From NCBI GenBank assembly GCA_964351885.1, contig CAYGPP010000001.1:110137-174136 (forward strand): 64,000 nucleotides of DNA. Direction: 5' to 3'. Source of the stretch: Marinoscillum sp964351885 (GTDB taxonomy: Bacteria > Bacteroidota > Bacteroidia > Cytophagales > Cyclobacteriaceae). This document shows, one piece after another, positions 1-9,062 of the stretch (positions are counted from its first letter, which is position 1; every line of letters begins with the position of its first letter). The notes under the pieces are model-generated. The model was not told the origin of the DNA and did no database searches. It saw nothing but the letters and a program-made list of their open reading frames with translations. Both the position numbers and the translations under genes were made by a program.

Positions 1-42
1 GCATAACATATTTTCTATATATTTGGAATCCAATTTCGAGAT

Positions 43-516
43 ATGAAGAGAGAAGAAACTGTTGATTATAACATTAAAGTATCGTGGCATGCCATCTCTC
101 GTATGTATAATCAATATGGGTCGGAGTTTGATGTCACTGCTTCGACAGGATTTGTGTTGCTTAATATTGATGCTGAAGAAGGAACTCCCGCAACCAAAAT
201 CGCCCCTCTAATGGGTATGGAAGCAAGATCGCTTACACGAATGCTTAAAACAATGGAGGATAAAAAATGGATTTATCGAGAGCAAGATCCTAATGACGGA
301 AGATCGGTTCGAATTTTTCTAACGGACTTAGGTAAGGAGAAGCGGACTTTTTCTCGACGAGCAGTTAAAGAGTTTAATGCTAAGATCCGTGAGATGGTTT
401 CTGAAGACCAGATTCATCAGTTCATAGCGGTTACCAGAGCAATCACAGAATTATTAGACAATAAAAACCTTTTTGATAAACTAGCAGAAGCCTTTATTTA
501 TGAAACGAAAAATTAA
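43..516 (+). CDS. MarR-family transcriptional regulator of the beta-oxidation operon
   Basis: This 157-residue protein has the MarR winged-helix layout: a helical N-terminus, a helix-turn-helix around residues 50-75 (ATKIAPLMGMEARSLTRML) and a wing with the family signature DPNDGRSVRIFLTDLGK at about 83-99. MarR proteins bind palindromic operators as dimers and usually release them when a small ligand binds. Its last 17 bases overlap the next gene, a fused beta-oxidation enzyme, so the two are surely cotranscribed. I infer that it senses an acyl-CoA or fatty acid and controls the operon. Only 42 bases lie upstream in the window, so the promoter cannot be judged. The family call is firm; the ligand is inferred. 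Confidence 0.92.
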   Translation: MKREETVDYNIKVSWHAISRMYNQYGSEFDVTASTGFVLLNIDAEEGTPATKIAPLMGMEARSLTRMLKTMEDKKWIYREQDPNDGRSVRIFLTDLGKEKRTFSRRAVKEFNAKIREMVSEDQIHQFIAVTRAITELLDNKNLFDKLAEAFIYETKN

Positions 517-2899
517 AAAAGCAGTAGTTCTTGGCTCAGGCATAATGGGTTCACGAATAGCTTGCCATTTTGCCAATGTCGGTTTGGAGGTTCTTCTATT
601 GGACATAAGTCCTAAAGAACTTTTGGCTCAGGAAAAAGAAGCAGGGCTGTCTCTTGACTCACCCCAAGTCAAAAATAGAATAGTCAATGGTGCACTGCAG
701 ACAGCAGTCCAATCTAAACCCTCACCTCTTTACGAAAAACACAAAGCGAGCCTTATAACGACGGGTAATTTTGACGATGATTTGAAGAAAATCGCTGATT
801 ACGATTGGGTAATCGAAGCAGTGGTGGAAAACCTCGAAATCAAAAACTCTCTCTTCGAGAAAGTAGAAAAACACAGGAAACTCGGCACTTTAATTTCTTC
901 TAATACGTCAGGTATTCCTATCAACTTCATGCTTAAAGGGCGTAGTGAGGATTTTCAGAATCATTTCTGTGGAACTCACTTTTTCAACCCGCCGAGATAC
1001 CTCAAATTGTTGGAGGTAATTCCAACAAAAAAGACCAAACAAGAAGTGGTCGATTTCTTCATGGAATATGGGGATTTATTTCTTGGAAAAGAAACGGTAC
1101 TATGCAAAGACACTCCGGCCTTTATCGCTAATAGGATTGGTATTTATGCCATTATGTCCGGAATGCATACCATTGAAAAAATGGGTCTTACTGTAAATGA
1201 AGTCGATAAGCTGAGTGGTCCAATTATCGGCCGAGCCAAATCTGCAACTTTTAGAACAATGGATGTCGTTGGTTTAGATACGGCAGTGAAAGTTGCTTCT
1301 GGATTATATGAGGGCTTACCAAATGATGAATCAAGAGAAAAGTTCAAGCTTCCAAAAATTGTCCAAGAACTGTATGATCGAAAATGGTGGGGAGATAAGA
1401 CCAAGCAGGGATATTATAAAAAAGTTGTCGAAGATGGTAAAAAGGAAATTTTAGAATTGAACCTTCAAACCTTCGAATATGAATCCAAAAGTAGGGTTAA
1501 ACTTGATATCCTAGACAAAACCAAGAACGAAGAAGACCTAAAGAAAAGGCTGAAAATAGCCATAGAACATGAGGGTAGAGAGGGAGACTTTTACAGAGCT
1601 TCGTTCTTTGATTTATTTAGGTATTGTACTGAGCGAATTCCTGAAGTAGCCGACGAGCTTTATCGAATTGATCAAGCTGTCGCAGCAGGTTTTGGTTGGG
1701 AGCTGGGGCCGTTTGCCACATGGGATGCGATGGGTCTCAAAGGATGTGTAGAGAAAATGAAAGATCAAGATCTTGCGCCTGCTTCATGGGTAGATGAAAT
1801 GCTTGGAGCAGGACACACATCGTTTTACAAATACGAAAATGGTAAAAAGCATTATTACGATATACCGAGTAAGTCTTACAAGGTAATCCCAGGCACTGAA
1901 GGGTTTATTTATTTGGATGCATTCAAGCAGAATAATGTAGTCTGGGAAAATGAAGGAGCAACCATTTATGATATAGGAGATGGAATCTTGAATGTGGAGT
2001 TCCACACCAAAATGAACTCCATTGGTGCCGAAGTGATAGAAGGAGTAAATACAGCAATTAATTTAGCAGAAAAGGATTTTCAAGGACTTGTTATTGCTAA
2101 TGAAGGTCAGAATTTCTCGGCTGGTGCCAACCTAGCTATGTTATTCATGTATGCTGTAGATCAAGAGTTTGATGAGATTGATATGATGATTCGTCAGTTT
2201 CAGTCTACCATGACAAGAGCAAGGTTCTCATCCATTCCTGTAGTTTCTGCACCTTCTGGTTTAGCGCTTGGAGGAGGTTGCGAACTTTCACTTCACTGTG
2301 ATGGAATACAGGCGCATGCTGAAAGCTACATTGGTCTTGTAGAAGTAGGAGTCGGTCTGATTCCTGGTGGTGGCGGGACGAAAGAACTCACAATGAGAGC
2401 TTCGGACAAATACATGCCGAACGATCCGGAACTAAATATCCTTCAGGAGTATTTTATGAATATCGCGACGGCTAAGGTGGCTACTTCTGCACATGAAGCA
2501 CGAGGAATGGACATACTTAGATCCGCAGATCGGATCACTTTGAATAGGTCACGATTAATCGCGGATGCCAAAAGCCGAGTATTGGAAATGGTCAACGCTG
2601 GATATACCCAACCAATAGAGCGAGAAGACATCAAAGTACATGGAAGATCTAGCATGGCAATGTTTGGCGCGGGTATTACGGGAATGAAGTATGGTGCTTA
2701 TATTTCAGAACACGATGCAAAAATTGCAGAGAAGCTCGCGTGGGTAATGAGCGGAGGAGACTTGTCCGCTTCTACATTAGTAAGTGAATCGTATTTGTTG
2801 GACTTGGAGAGAGAAGCGTTTCTAAGTCTTTGCGGCGAGCAAAAGACTTTAGAGAGAATTCAAAGCATCCTATTTCAAGGTAAACCATTAAGAAACTAG
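500..2899 (+). CDS. Fused 3-hydroxyacyl-CoA dehydrogenase / enoyl-CoA hydratase (FadN/FadB-like)
   Basis: This 799-residue bifunctional enzyme catalyses hydration of trans-2-enoyl-CoA and NAD-dependent oxidation of 3-hydroxyacyl-CoA in fatty-acid beta-oxidation. The N-terminus carries the Rossmann motif VLGSGIMGSRIA (residues 9-20), followed by the 3HCDH NAD-binding and C-terminal domains (HFFNPPRYLKLLEVIP near 155-170). The crotonase-fold hydratase is C-terminal, about residues 490-710, with the oxyanion-hole-like stretches NFSAGANLAM and LALGGGCELSLHCDG. The dehydrogenase-first order is that of FadN-type enzymes, opposite to E. coli FadB. The ATG at 500 lies inside the MarR gene and is the only start that keeps the complete Rossmann motif. 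The thiolase follows after 26 bases. Confidence 0.94.
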   Translation: MKRKIKKAVVLGSGIMGSRIACHFANVGLEVLLLDISPKELLAQEKEAGLSLDSPQVKNRIVNGALQTAVQSKPSPLYEKHKASLITTGNFDDDLKKIADYDWVIEAVVENLEIKNSLFEKVEKHRKLGTLISSNTSGIPINFMLKGRSEDFQNHFCGTHFFNPPRYLKLLEVIPTKKTKQEVVDFFMEYGDLFLGKETVLCKDTPAFIANRIGIYAIMSGMHTIEKMGLTVNEVDKLSGPIIGRAKSATFRTMDVVGLDTAVKVASGLYEGLPNDESREKFKLPKIVQELYDRKWWGDKTKQGYYKKVVEDGKKEILELNLQTFEYESKSRVKLDILDKTKNEEDLKKRLKIAIEHEGREGDFYRASFFDLFRYCTERIPEVADELYRIDQAVAAGFGWELGPFATWDAMGLKGCVEKMKDQDLAPASWVDEMLGAGHTSFYKYENGKKHYYDIPSKSYKVIPGTEGFIYLDAFKQNNVVWENEGATIYDIGDGILNVEFHTKMNSIGAEVIEGVNTAINLAEKDFQGLVIANEGQNFSAGANLAMLFMYAVDQEFDEIDMMIRQFQSTMTRARFSSIPVVSAPSGLALGGGCELSLHCDGIQAHAESYIGLVEVGVGLIPGGGGTKELTMRASDKYMPNDPELNILQEYFMNIATAKVATSAHEARGMDILRSADRITLNRSRLIADAKSRVLEMVNAGYTQPIEREDIKVHGRSSMAMFGAGITGMKYGAYISEHDAKIAEKLAWVMSGGDLSASTLVSESYLLDLEREAFLSLCGEQKTLERIQSILFQGKPLRN

Positions 2900-2925
2900 A
2901 ATTAACAACCTTAGACACCAAAATT

Positions 2926-4098
2926 ATGGACGCATATATAGTAGCAGGATTTCGCTCGGCTGTCGGGCGAGCAAAAAAAGGAGGGTTCCGGTTTTATAGA
3001 CCTGATGATTTGGCTGCCGATGTAATAAAGCACCTTGTTAATTCTATCGACGGATTTGATTCTAAGCGAGTCGATGATTTAATCGTTGGAAACGCTATTC
3101 CTGAAGCGGAGCAAGGAATGCAGATGGGAAGAATGATTTCCCTTCTTTCATTGCCTGTAGAAGTTCCTGGTATGATTGTAAATAGATATTGTGGATCTGG
3201 TCTGGAAGCCATTCATTTGGCATGTGCTAGGGTACACTCTGGAACAGCGGACTGTATTATCGCTGGTGGGACTGAATCAATGTCTTTGGTTCCCATGCTG
3301 GGATATAAAACAGCACTGAACTGGAAAATTGCCGAGAACAACCCAGAGTACTATTTGAGCATGGGGTTGACAGCTGAAGAAGTTGCGAAGGACTTCAACA
3401 TTTCAAAGGATGATGCAAATGAGTTTGCCATGCAGTCTCATCAAAAAGCAGCAAAAGCTATTTCCGAAGGGAAATTCAAGGATGAAATTGTTCCTGTAAC
3501 CGTTGAAGAAATCTTCGTCAAAGACGGACAAAAGAAAAAGAACTCATACGTGGTTGATACTGACGAATGTGTGCGAGCTAGCACCAACATGGACTCTTTG
3601 TCAGGTCTTCGTCCAGCATTTAAGCAGGGAGGTCAAGTTACTGCGGGAAATTCTTCTCCTACTTCTGATGGAGCAGCTTTCGTAATGGTTATGTCCGAAA
3701 AAATGGTCAAAGAATATAATCTTCAGCCAATTGCGAAGATGGTTAGCTATGCTGCAGCTGGTGTTAACCCCCGAATTATGGGGATTGGTCCAGTCGAAGC
3801 AGTACCGAAAGCATTAAAGCAAGCGGGACTCAAACAAAATGATATAGATCTTATTGAATTGAATGAGGCATTTGCTGCACAATCACTTGCTGTAGTCAGA
3901 GGACTAGATCTTAATACAGATATACTCAATGTGAATGGAGGAGCGATAGCTCTTGGTCATCCACTTGGTTGCACGGGTGCCAAACTGTCTATTTCATTAT
4001 TCAACGAAATGAAAAGAAGAAACAGTAAATACGGAATGGTTACAGCCTGTGTTGGTGGTGGTCAAGGGGTAGCGGGTATTTATGAATATTTGCAGTAG
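2926..4098 (+). CDS. Acetyl-CoA acyltransferase (3-ketoacyl-CoA thiolase)
   Basis: This 390-residue thiolase performs the last beta-oxidation step, cleaving 3-ketoacyl-CoA with CoA to acetyl-CoA and a shortened acyl-CoA. The acyl-accepting cysteine is Cys89 in VNRYCGSGLEAI. The second half carries GGAIALGHPLGCTGAKL (catalytic His) and ACVGGGQGVAG (catalytic Cys) near the C-terminus. Length and motif order match FadA-type enzymes. It is the last gene of the operon and is followed by a strong terminator. Related Bacteroidota operons often add an acyl-CoA dehydrogenase and an acyl-CoA ligase; neither is present here, so those steps must be encoded elsewhere. Confidence 0.95.
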   Translation: MDAYIVAGFRSAVGRAKKGGFRFYRPDDLAADVIKHLVNSIDGFDSKRVDDLIVGNAIPEAEQGMQMGRMISLLSLPVEVPGMIVNRYCGSGLEAIHLACARVHSGTADCIIAGGTESMSLVPMLGYKTALNWKIAENNPEYYLSMGLTAEEVAKDFNISKDDANEFAMQSHQKAAKAISEGKFKDEIVPVTVEEIFVKDGQKKKNSYVVDTDECVRASTNMDSLSGLRPAFKQGGQVTAGNSSPTSDGAAFVMVMSEKMVKEYNLQPIAKMVSYAAAGVNPRIMGIGPVEAVPKALKQAGLKQNDIDLIELNEAFAAQSLAVVRGLDLNTDILNVNGGAIALGHPLGCTGAKLSISLFNEMKRRNSKYGMVTACVGGGQGVAGIYEYLQ

Positions 4099-4125
4099 AC
4101 GACTCTTCATAAACAGGAACATAAA

Positions 4126-4160
4126 AAAACCTTGTTGCAAGAGCAACAAGGTTTTCGTTT
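4126..4160 (+). terminator. Rho-independent terminator after the beta-oxidation operon
   Basis: There is a perfect 13-bp inverted repeat, AAAACCTTGTTGC (4126-4138) and GCAACAAGGTTTT (4143-4155), with a four-base AAGA loop, followed by CGTTTTAT. It starts 28 bases after the thiolase stop. With A-runs on one side and T-runs on the other it could also work on the minus strand, but no minus-strand gene ends here. Confidence 0.9.
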
Positions 4161-4527
4161 TATAATCCTCTCCAGATTACGTTTGATATTCAAGAAGACT
4201 AGATTCCTGAACAATTATAAGTCACACCTTAGAGCCGAAAGGTTGGAATGGTTATGAAAAAATGAGTGAGCTTAATGCCAAAGCAACACCATTTATTACA
4301 GAGACATGTATTGGACCTATTCTGTTTGTTATGGTGCTAATTTTTTGAATAAGCAATTTAGTATAATCCCAAAAGGGGAGATATGATATCATTTTAACTG
4401 TAGTTCACTCCGTGATTACCCCAGTTGCTTTTTAAAATATATGGTCATTCGCCATTAGCACATTAATTTGCTTTCCTTACTTAGTTTGTAGAATTCTCTG
4501 AGCTAATAAAATTTACTGGAATTAAAG
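4161..4527. other. Gene-poor intergenic stretch
   Basis: I see no convincing gene in these 367 bases. The longest suggestive frame is a 28-codon ATG frame at 4262-4348 on the plus strand. It begins MSELNAKATPF and ends in a short hydrophobic run, with no clear ribosome-binding site or start context. It could be a remnant or chance. No RNA gene or clear inverted repeat was recognised. The promoter of the lipoprotein gene at 4528 must lie near the end of this stretch, but I could not identify it. Confidence 0.5.
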
Positions 4528-5076
4528 ATGTTAAGTATGAAATCCTTAGACATTATATTATATGCCACATTTTTCATTTTCACGATTTCTTGCTCGAGTC
4601 ATAGCGATAGAAAAGAGATTTCGATCTCAGAATTGAAATTTGACACAACAGATGCATCTGAGATATTTTTTAGTAACGTAAGGAAGCCCTCGTACAATTT
4701 AGAGGAGCTCAAGGAGGAGGGCATCAATCTTTATTTCCCAAAAACTGAAGACCAAGAATTAGAAAATATTACACCATATTTAGTTCATAACTGGAGGTAT
4801 GATCGGGCATATATCATGCTAAAAGGAGTTGATAATTTTGATAAAATGGTAATTAGGCTCAAGTCAGACACTGTTGAGTTTGAATCAGTATCAATTACTT
4901 CTCCCGCTGACCAAACGAAATTTTCTATAAAAGCGTACAATACGATCATAACGAACGATACCCTCCAATATCGAAGAAATAGTGGAAATTGGGGCGGATT
5001 CTTTTTAGACGACAAACAGAAAGAACTGTTCCGTATTACTTGTTATGATTTTTTACGGCTCGTGGAGCTCCAGTAA
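4528..5076 (+). CDS. Hypothetical lipoprotein
   Basis: The 182-residue product starts with a hydrophobic signal segment ending in the lipobox-like FTISC, so the mature protein should begin at Cys23 and be anchored in a membrane. An internal ATG at 4537 (MKSLDIILY) is an equally good start and would give a more standard signal peptide. The mature part is mixed alpha/beta with no family I recognise; it includes GVDNFDKMVIRLKSDTVEF and a C-terminal GFFLDDKQKELFRITCYDF. It is a monocistron between the beta-oxidation operon and a channel gene. No function is assigned. Confidence 0.75.
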   Translation: MLSMKSLDIILYATFFIFTISCSSHSDRKEISISELKFDTTDASEIFFSNVRKPSYNLEELKEEGINLYFPKTEDQELENITPYLVHNWRYDRAYIMLKGVDNFDKMVIRLKSDTVEFESVSITSPADQTKFSIKAYNTIITNDTLQYRRNSGNWGGFFLDDKQKELFRITCYDFLRLVELQ

Positions 5077-5135
5077 AAGTTGCTATTTAGTAAAAAGGTA
5101 ACCTCTGGCTAAGGCAGAAATTTTATAAAATCATT

Positions 5136-5143
5136 TAGTTTTG
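5136..5143 (+). promoter_or_regulatory. Candidate Bacteroidota -7 element of the channel gene
   Basis: TAGTTTTG matches the Bacteroidota sigma -7 consensus TAnnTTTG exactly and ends 37 bases before the ATG at 5181. No clear TTTG -33 partner sits at the expected spacing, so this is suggestive only. Confidence 0.35.
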
Positions 5144-5180
5144 CGTATCTTTTCGAGTCTATCCTATTCAAACACATCTG

Positions 5181-7082
5181 ATGAGTAAATTCCCTTTCAA
5201 GACCCGTTTTAACTACCAATTTGACAACTATCTGTCAAAGGGGACTGTGTCCATGATTTACGGACTTGGTATAATCGGTCTAGTTATTATTGTTGTATTT
5301 GGAGGCATTTTATTGTTGACTGGCCTTCATCCAGATCATGATGAGAATTTTTCAATATTCGAGTCTCTTTGGGTAAACATGACTCACGTTTTGGATCCTG
5401 GAGTACTGGGGAACCACGAGGACAATTGGCCATTCCGTTTGTTTATGATGGTTACTACGTTTCTAGGACTGGTATTGGTATCCACATTGATTGGATTGGT
5501 TTCAAATGGTATTCTTGAAAAGATGGACCAACTTAGGAAAGGAAGGTCATTTGTAATAGAACAAAATCACGTGTTGATTTTAGGGTGGTCTTCAAAGATT
5601 TTCACTATTATATCGGAGTTAGTTCTCGCTAATGAAAATCAAAAAAGAGGGGTAATTGTCATCTTAGCAGATATGGACAAAGTCCTTATGGAGGATGAGA
5701 TAAGAGATAAGGTGGGTTCTACAGGAACGACAGTTGTAATATGTCGTACAGGCAACCCAATTGATGTCCAAGATTTATATATAGCCAACCCATTTGATAC
5801 AAAGGCTATCATCATTCTGGATAAGGACAATCAGAACTCTGATTCTCAAATTATTAAGACGATTGTAGCTATTGTTACTAATCCAGAAAGAAGAGAGGAG
5901 CCGTATCATATTACTGCTGAGATGGAGGACAAGAAAAATCTCGAAGTTGCAAAGATGGTAGGTAAAGATGAGGTTGAATTGATTTTGTCGGATGAGATCA
6001 TCTCCAGAATCATGGTACAAACCTCAAGGCAGTCTGGGCTGAGTGTAGTATATATCGAGTTAATGGATTTCGGTGGCGATGAAATTTATTTCATGGACGA
6101 AGATTCATTGATCGGTAAAACTTTCAGAGAAATATTGTTTTCTTATGAAACATCAGCGATCATGGGCCTCCAATATGGAGATGGTTCCGTTGAGATTAAC
6201 CCACCTATGGATACAATCTTTAAAGAGGGTGACAGGGTTATTGGTATTACTGAGGATGACGATACGTTAGTTCCTAACGCTCCTGAAAATGCACCTTTGG
6301 GAGAGGATATGATCGTCTATACCGAACCAGAAATAAAGGAGAAAGAAAAAATATTAGTTTTAGGGTGGAACAATCGTGCCAAATATATCATTCAAGAATT
6401 GGATTATTATGTTCCTGTTGGTTCTGATGTAATTGTAATGTCAAAGTTTGACGATGCAGCAAAAGAAGTCAACAAACTTTCGCAACAGGCAAAAAACACC
6501 AATGTGTCTTTTGAAGTCACCGACACTACGGACAGGGCAACCCTGTTAGCTATGGATCTTGGACAGTATGATTATATCATGTTACTCTGTTACCAAAATT
6601 ATTTTCCAATTCAGGAAGCGGATGCTCAGACGCTAATTACACTTTTACATATTAGAAGTTTTAGCGAGCAAACGGGCGAAAAGCATAAAATAGTATCTGA
6701 GATGCTGGATATCAGAAACAGGCAACTTGCTGATATTACAAGTGCTGATGATTTTATTGTAAGTGATAAGTTGATCAGTTTGTTGATGAGTCAGGTGGCA
6801 GAAAACAAATACTTAATGAGAGTATTTGAAGATCTTTTTGATGCTGATGGTTCTGAAATTTATATTAAACCAGCTAGGGAGTATGTTAAGATAGGTGTCC
6901 CAATTAACTTCTACACAGTATTGGAGTCCGCAGCACGTAAGAACGAGGTTGCGATCGGGTATAGAATAATAAGGCAAGCAAAAGAAGCTGATAAGGGATA
7001 TGGTGTTTATGTGAACCCTCCAAAATCAGAGCTGTTTACTCTTGCTCAGGATGACATGATTGTTGTGCTCTCTGAAGATTAA
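5181..7082 (+). CDS. CASTOR/POLLUX-type ion channel with tandem RCK-like domains
   Basis: This 633-residue membrane protein has two N-terminal transmembrane helices (about 25-47 and 88-110). The segment between them (ESLWVNMTHVLDPGVLGNHEDN) resembles the CASTOR/POLLUX pore region. Two cytoplasmic Rossmann-like RCK/TrkA-N modules follow. The first begins NHVLILGWSSKIFTII near residue 130, the second KILVLGWNNRAKYII near residue 390. Each is followed by a TrkA-C-like segment (for example GKTFREILFSYETSAIMGL). Plant CASTOR/POLLUX are nuclear cation channels; bacterial homologues are poorly characterised but predicted to be gated cation channels. The stop codon overlaps by four bases a small convergent gene. 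Selectivity and ligand are unknown. Confidence 0.88.
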   Translation: MSKFPFKTRFNYQFDNYLSKGTVSMIYGLGIIGLVIIVVFGGILLLTGLHPDHDENFSIFESLWVNMTHVLDPGVLGNHEDNWPFRLFMMVTTFLGLVLVSTLIGLVSNGILEKMDQLRKGRSFVIEQNHVLILGWSSKIFTIISELVLANENQKRGVIVILADMDKVLMEDEIRDKVGSTGTTVVICRTGNPIDVQDLYIANPFDTKAIIILDKDNQNSDSQIIKTIVAIVTNPERREEPYHITAEMEDKKNLEVAKMVGKDEVELILSDEIISRIMVQTSRQSGLSVVYIELMDFGGDEIYFMDEDSLIGKTFREILFSYETSAIMGLQYGDGSVEINPPMDTIFKEGDRVIGITEDDDTLVPNAPENAPLGEDMIVYTEPEIKEKEKILVLGWNNRAKYIIQELDYYVPVGSDVIVMSKFDDAAKEVNKLSQQAKNTNVSFEVTDTTDRATLLAMDLGQYDYIMLLCYQNYFPIQEADAQTLITLLHIRSFSEQTGEKHKIVSEMLDIRNRQLADITSADDFIVSDKLISLLMSQVAENKYLMRVFEDLFDADGSEIYIKPAREYVKIGVPINFYTVLESAARKNEVAIGYRIIRQAKEADKGYGVYVNPPKSELFTLAQDDMIVVLSED

Positions 7083-7252
7083 GAAGCTCTTAGCGCTTCC
7101 CGTATTTGTTTCATAGCTTTTCTTCTATAACGTTTGGTGCTATGAGGCATGTTAGGAATTCTTTCTAAATAATTAAGTACCTCTGTTTTTTGATTTCCGT
7201 TGAGATTTCTCACCTTGGAGATGATCTCGCTTTCAATTTGGTTTTGATACAT
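7079..7252 (-). CDS. Small basic hypothetical protein (57 aa)
   Basis: The minus strand encodes 57 residues starting MYQNQIESEIISKVRNL and ending with a strongly basic region (STKRYRRKAMKQIREALRAS). The frame is fully open from an ATG at 7252 to a TAA at 7079-7081 and its stop overlaps the stop of the channel gene. The composition is protein-like: helical, with alternating charged and hydrophobic residues (LNGNQKTEVLNYLERIP). The first part resembles the short N-terminal helix of antitoxin-like small proteins, but no toxin gene is adjacent, so I assign no function. It is shorter than typical gene-calling cut-offs and easy to miss. Confidence 0.6.
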   Translation of the reverse strand: MYQNQIESEIISKVRNLNGNQKTEVLNYLERIPNMPHSTKRYRRKAMKQIREALRAS

Positions 7253-7376
7253 AATATTGGTGGTTTATGTCTATCAAGTTAACGATAATTTCCTCAATAG
7301 GGTTTTTGCTAGGTTAAATAGGGTTTATCTTAGTGTGAATATATCATTTTAATGAATAGCCGTGAGATAACCATTG

Positions 7377-7392
7377 ATTGAGCGATTGAGCG
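7377..7392 (+). promoter_or_regulatory. Tandem 8-bp direct repeat upstream of gdhA
   Basis: ATTGAGCG occurs twice in immediate succession (7377-7384 and 7385-7392), 52 bases before the gdhA start, with an A/T-rich stretch containing TATATTG between it and the gene. Direct repeats at this position can be regulator-binding sites for a nitrogen-controlled gene. This is inference from position only. Confidence 0.3.
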
Positions 7393-7444
7393 AAAAATAT
7401 TTTATATTGAATGAGGATATAATTATTCAAAACTGAGCACCCCT

Positions 7445-8794
7445 ATGGAGAACAACCCAAAACTGAACGAATTCTTAGAGACGGTCCAAAAGCGAAATGC
7501 ACATGAGCCAGAGTTCATTCAGGCAGTTAAGGAAGTTGCGGAAACCATCATTCCGTTTATAAGTGATAAGCCAATCTATCAAGAGGCCAATGTTCTGGAA
7601 CGAATATGTGAACCGGAACGTGTAATCATGTTTCGTGTACCATGGATGGATGACCAGAAAAAAATACGAACAAACCGTGGCTTTAGAGTCCAAATGAACT
7701 CAGCAATTGGCCCGTATAAAGGAGGCCTTCGGTTTCACCCTTCAGTCAACTTATCAATATTAAAATTTCTTGCATTTGAACAGGTCTTCAAAAACAGTTT
7801 AACGACTCTGCCACTCGGAGGAGGAAAAGGAGGAAGTGATTTTGATCCTAAGGGAAAATCCAACGAAGAGGTAATGAGGTTTTGTCAGAGTTTTATGACA
7901 GAGTTGTCGAAACACATAGGAGGTTATACTGATGTGCCGGCAGGAGATATAGGGGTTGGGGCTAGAGAAATTGGATACATGTTTGGTCAGTACAAGAGAT
8001 TGAACAACGAGTTCACGGGAGTATTGACAGGAAAAGGGTTGCAATATGGTGGAAGCTTGATAAGAACAGAAGCTACGGGATATGGGGTGGTTTATTTTAG
8101 CAAAGAGGTGTTAGAGACCAGAGGCGATAGTTTAGCAGGAAAAGTATGCGCTGTATCAGGAAGTGGAAATGTAGCTCAATATACTATTGAGAAGCTTTTG
8201 GAATTTGGAGCAAAACCGATTTCTGTTTCTGATTCTTCTGGAAGTGTATATGACAAAGACGGAATCGATGCTGAAAAGCTTGAATTTATAAAGAGGTTGA
8301 AAAATGAGCAAAGGGGAAGAATTAGCGAATATGCCAAAGAATTCCCAAGCGCAAATTTTCACAAGGATAGCAGACCGTGGGGTTTGAAGGTTGATCTAGC
8401 GTTCCCTTGCGCAACTCAAAATGAGCTTCAAATTGAAGATGCGAAAGAATTAGTGAAGAATGGATGTGTTGGATTTTTTGAAGGAGCCAATATGCCAACA
8501 ACAGATGAAGCTGTAACCTTCATTAGGTCTAATAAATTGATGTTTAGCCCAGGTAAAGCATCTAATGCTGGTGGTGTAGCGACTTCTGGACTGGAAATGG
8601 CTCAAAACGCTCAACGATTATCTTGGACAAGAGATGAAGTTGATTATCGTTTAAAGATGATAATGAAGAATATTCACTCTAATTGCGAAGAGTATGGGAG
8701 AGAAAGCAAAGACTATGTAGACTATGTGAAGGGCGCTAATATTGCAGGCTTTGTAAAAGTAGCCAATGCTATGATTGCTCAAGGAGTCGTTTAA
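7445..8794 (+). CDS. gdhA: NADP-dependent glutamate dehydrogenase
   Basis: This 449-residue enzyme has the length of the hexameric bacterial NADP-type glutamate dehydrogenases, which reversibly aminate 2-oxoglutarate with ammonia to glutamate. The substrate domain contains GPYKGGLRFHPSVNLS and the catalytic-lysine signature LPLGGGKGGSDFDPKGKS. The coenzyme domain has VCAVSGSGNVAQYTIEKL and the Ser/Asp after the second strand (VSDSSGSVYD) that suits NADPH. It is a monocistron with its own leader, which carries a tandem direct repeat. It is the main ammonia-assimilation enzyme visible in the window. Confidence 0.96.
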   Translation: MENNPKLNEFLETVQKRNAHEPEFIQAVKEVAETIIPFISDKPIYQEANVLERICEPERVIMFRVPWMDDQKKIRTNRGFRVQMNSAIGPYKGGLRFHPSVNLSILKFLAFEQVFKNSLTTLPLGGGKGGSDFDPKGKSNEEVMRFCQSFMTELSKHIGGYTDVPAGDIGVGAREIGYMFGQYKRLNNEFTGVLTGKGLQYGGSLIRTEATGYGVVYFSKEVLETRGDSLAGKVCAVSGSGNVAQYTIEKLLEFGAKPISVSDSSGSVYDKDGIDAEKLEFIKRLKNEQRGRISEYAKEFPSANFHKDSRPWGLKVDLAFPCATQNELQIEDAKELVKNGCVGFFEGANMPTTDEAVTFIRSNKLMFSPGKASNAGGVATSGLEMAQNAQRLSWTRDEVDYRLKMIMKNIHSNCEEYGRESKDYVDYVKGANIAGFVKVANAMIAQGVV

Positions 8795-8850
8795 GCTTGG
8801 ATTTCAGGCTGAATAACAACTATCTTTGATTTTCAAAAAAATCACGAATT

Positions 8851-8955
8851 ATGGCAATGTTAGGTTTGATTCTTTTTCTTTTCGTTTTGGCGATTGTATG
8901 TCCATTCATACTGCCTAACCATAAAGTGAGTAATCACAAGAAAGATCACGTTTGA
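8851..8955 (+). CDS. Possible 34-residue single-span membrane peptide
   Basis: An ATG frame (MAMLGLILFLFVLAIVC...) encodes one strong transmembrane helix followed by a polar tail rich in His and Lys (NHKVSNHKKDHV). It lies 56 bases after gdhA. Hydrophobic helix plus basic tail is a common form for genuine small membrane proteins, but the frame is so short that chance cannot be excluded. No function is assigned. Confidence 0.4.
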   Translation: MAMLGLILFLFVLAIVCPFILPNHKVSNHKKDHV

Positions 8956-9062
8956 AGAGACTCTTTAATTAATTAAAAGAAGGGATCTTTATTATGTTCT
9001 CTTATATCCACTAAAGAGACGTTCTTGACTGCCTTTGTTAGCTTGACAGGTCTTCAATGTTC

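Noticed and set aside
4262..4348. 28-codon frame with hydrophobic end
   Set aside because: It is too short, has no recognisable start signal, and could be chance in AT-rich DNA; noted in the intergenic entry.
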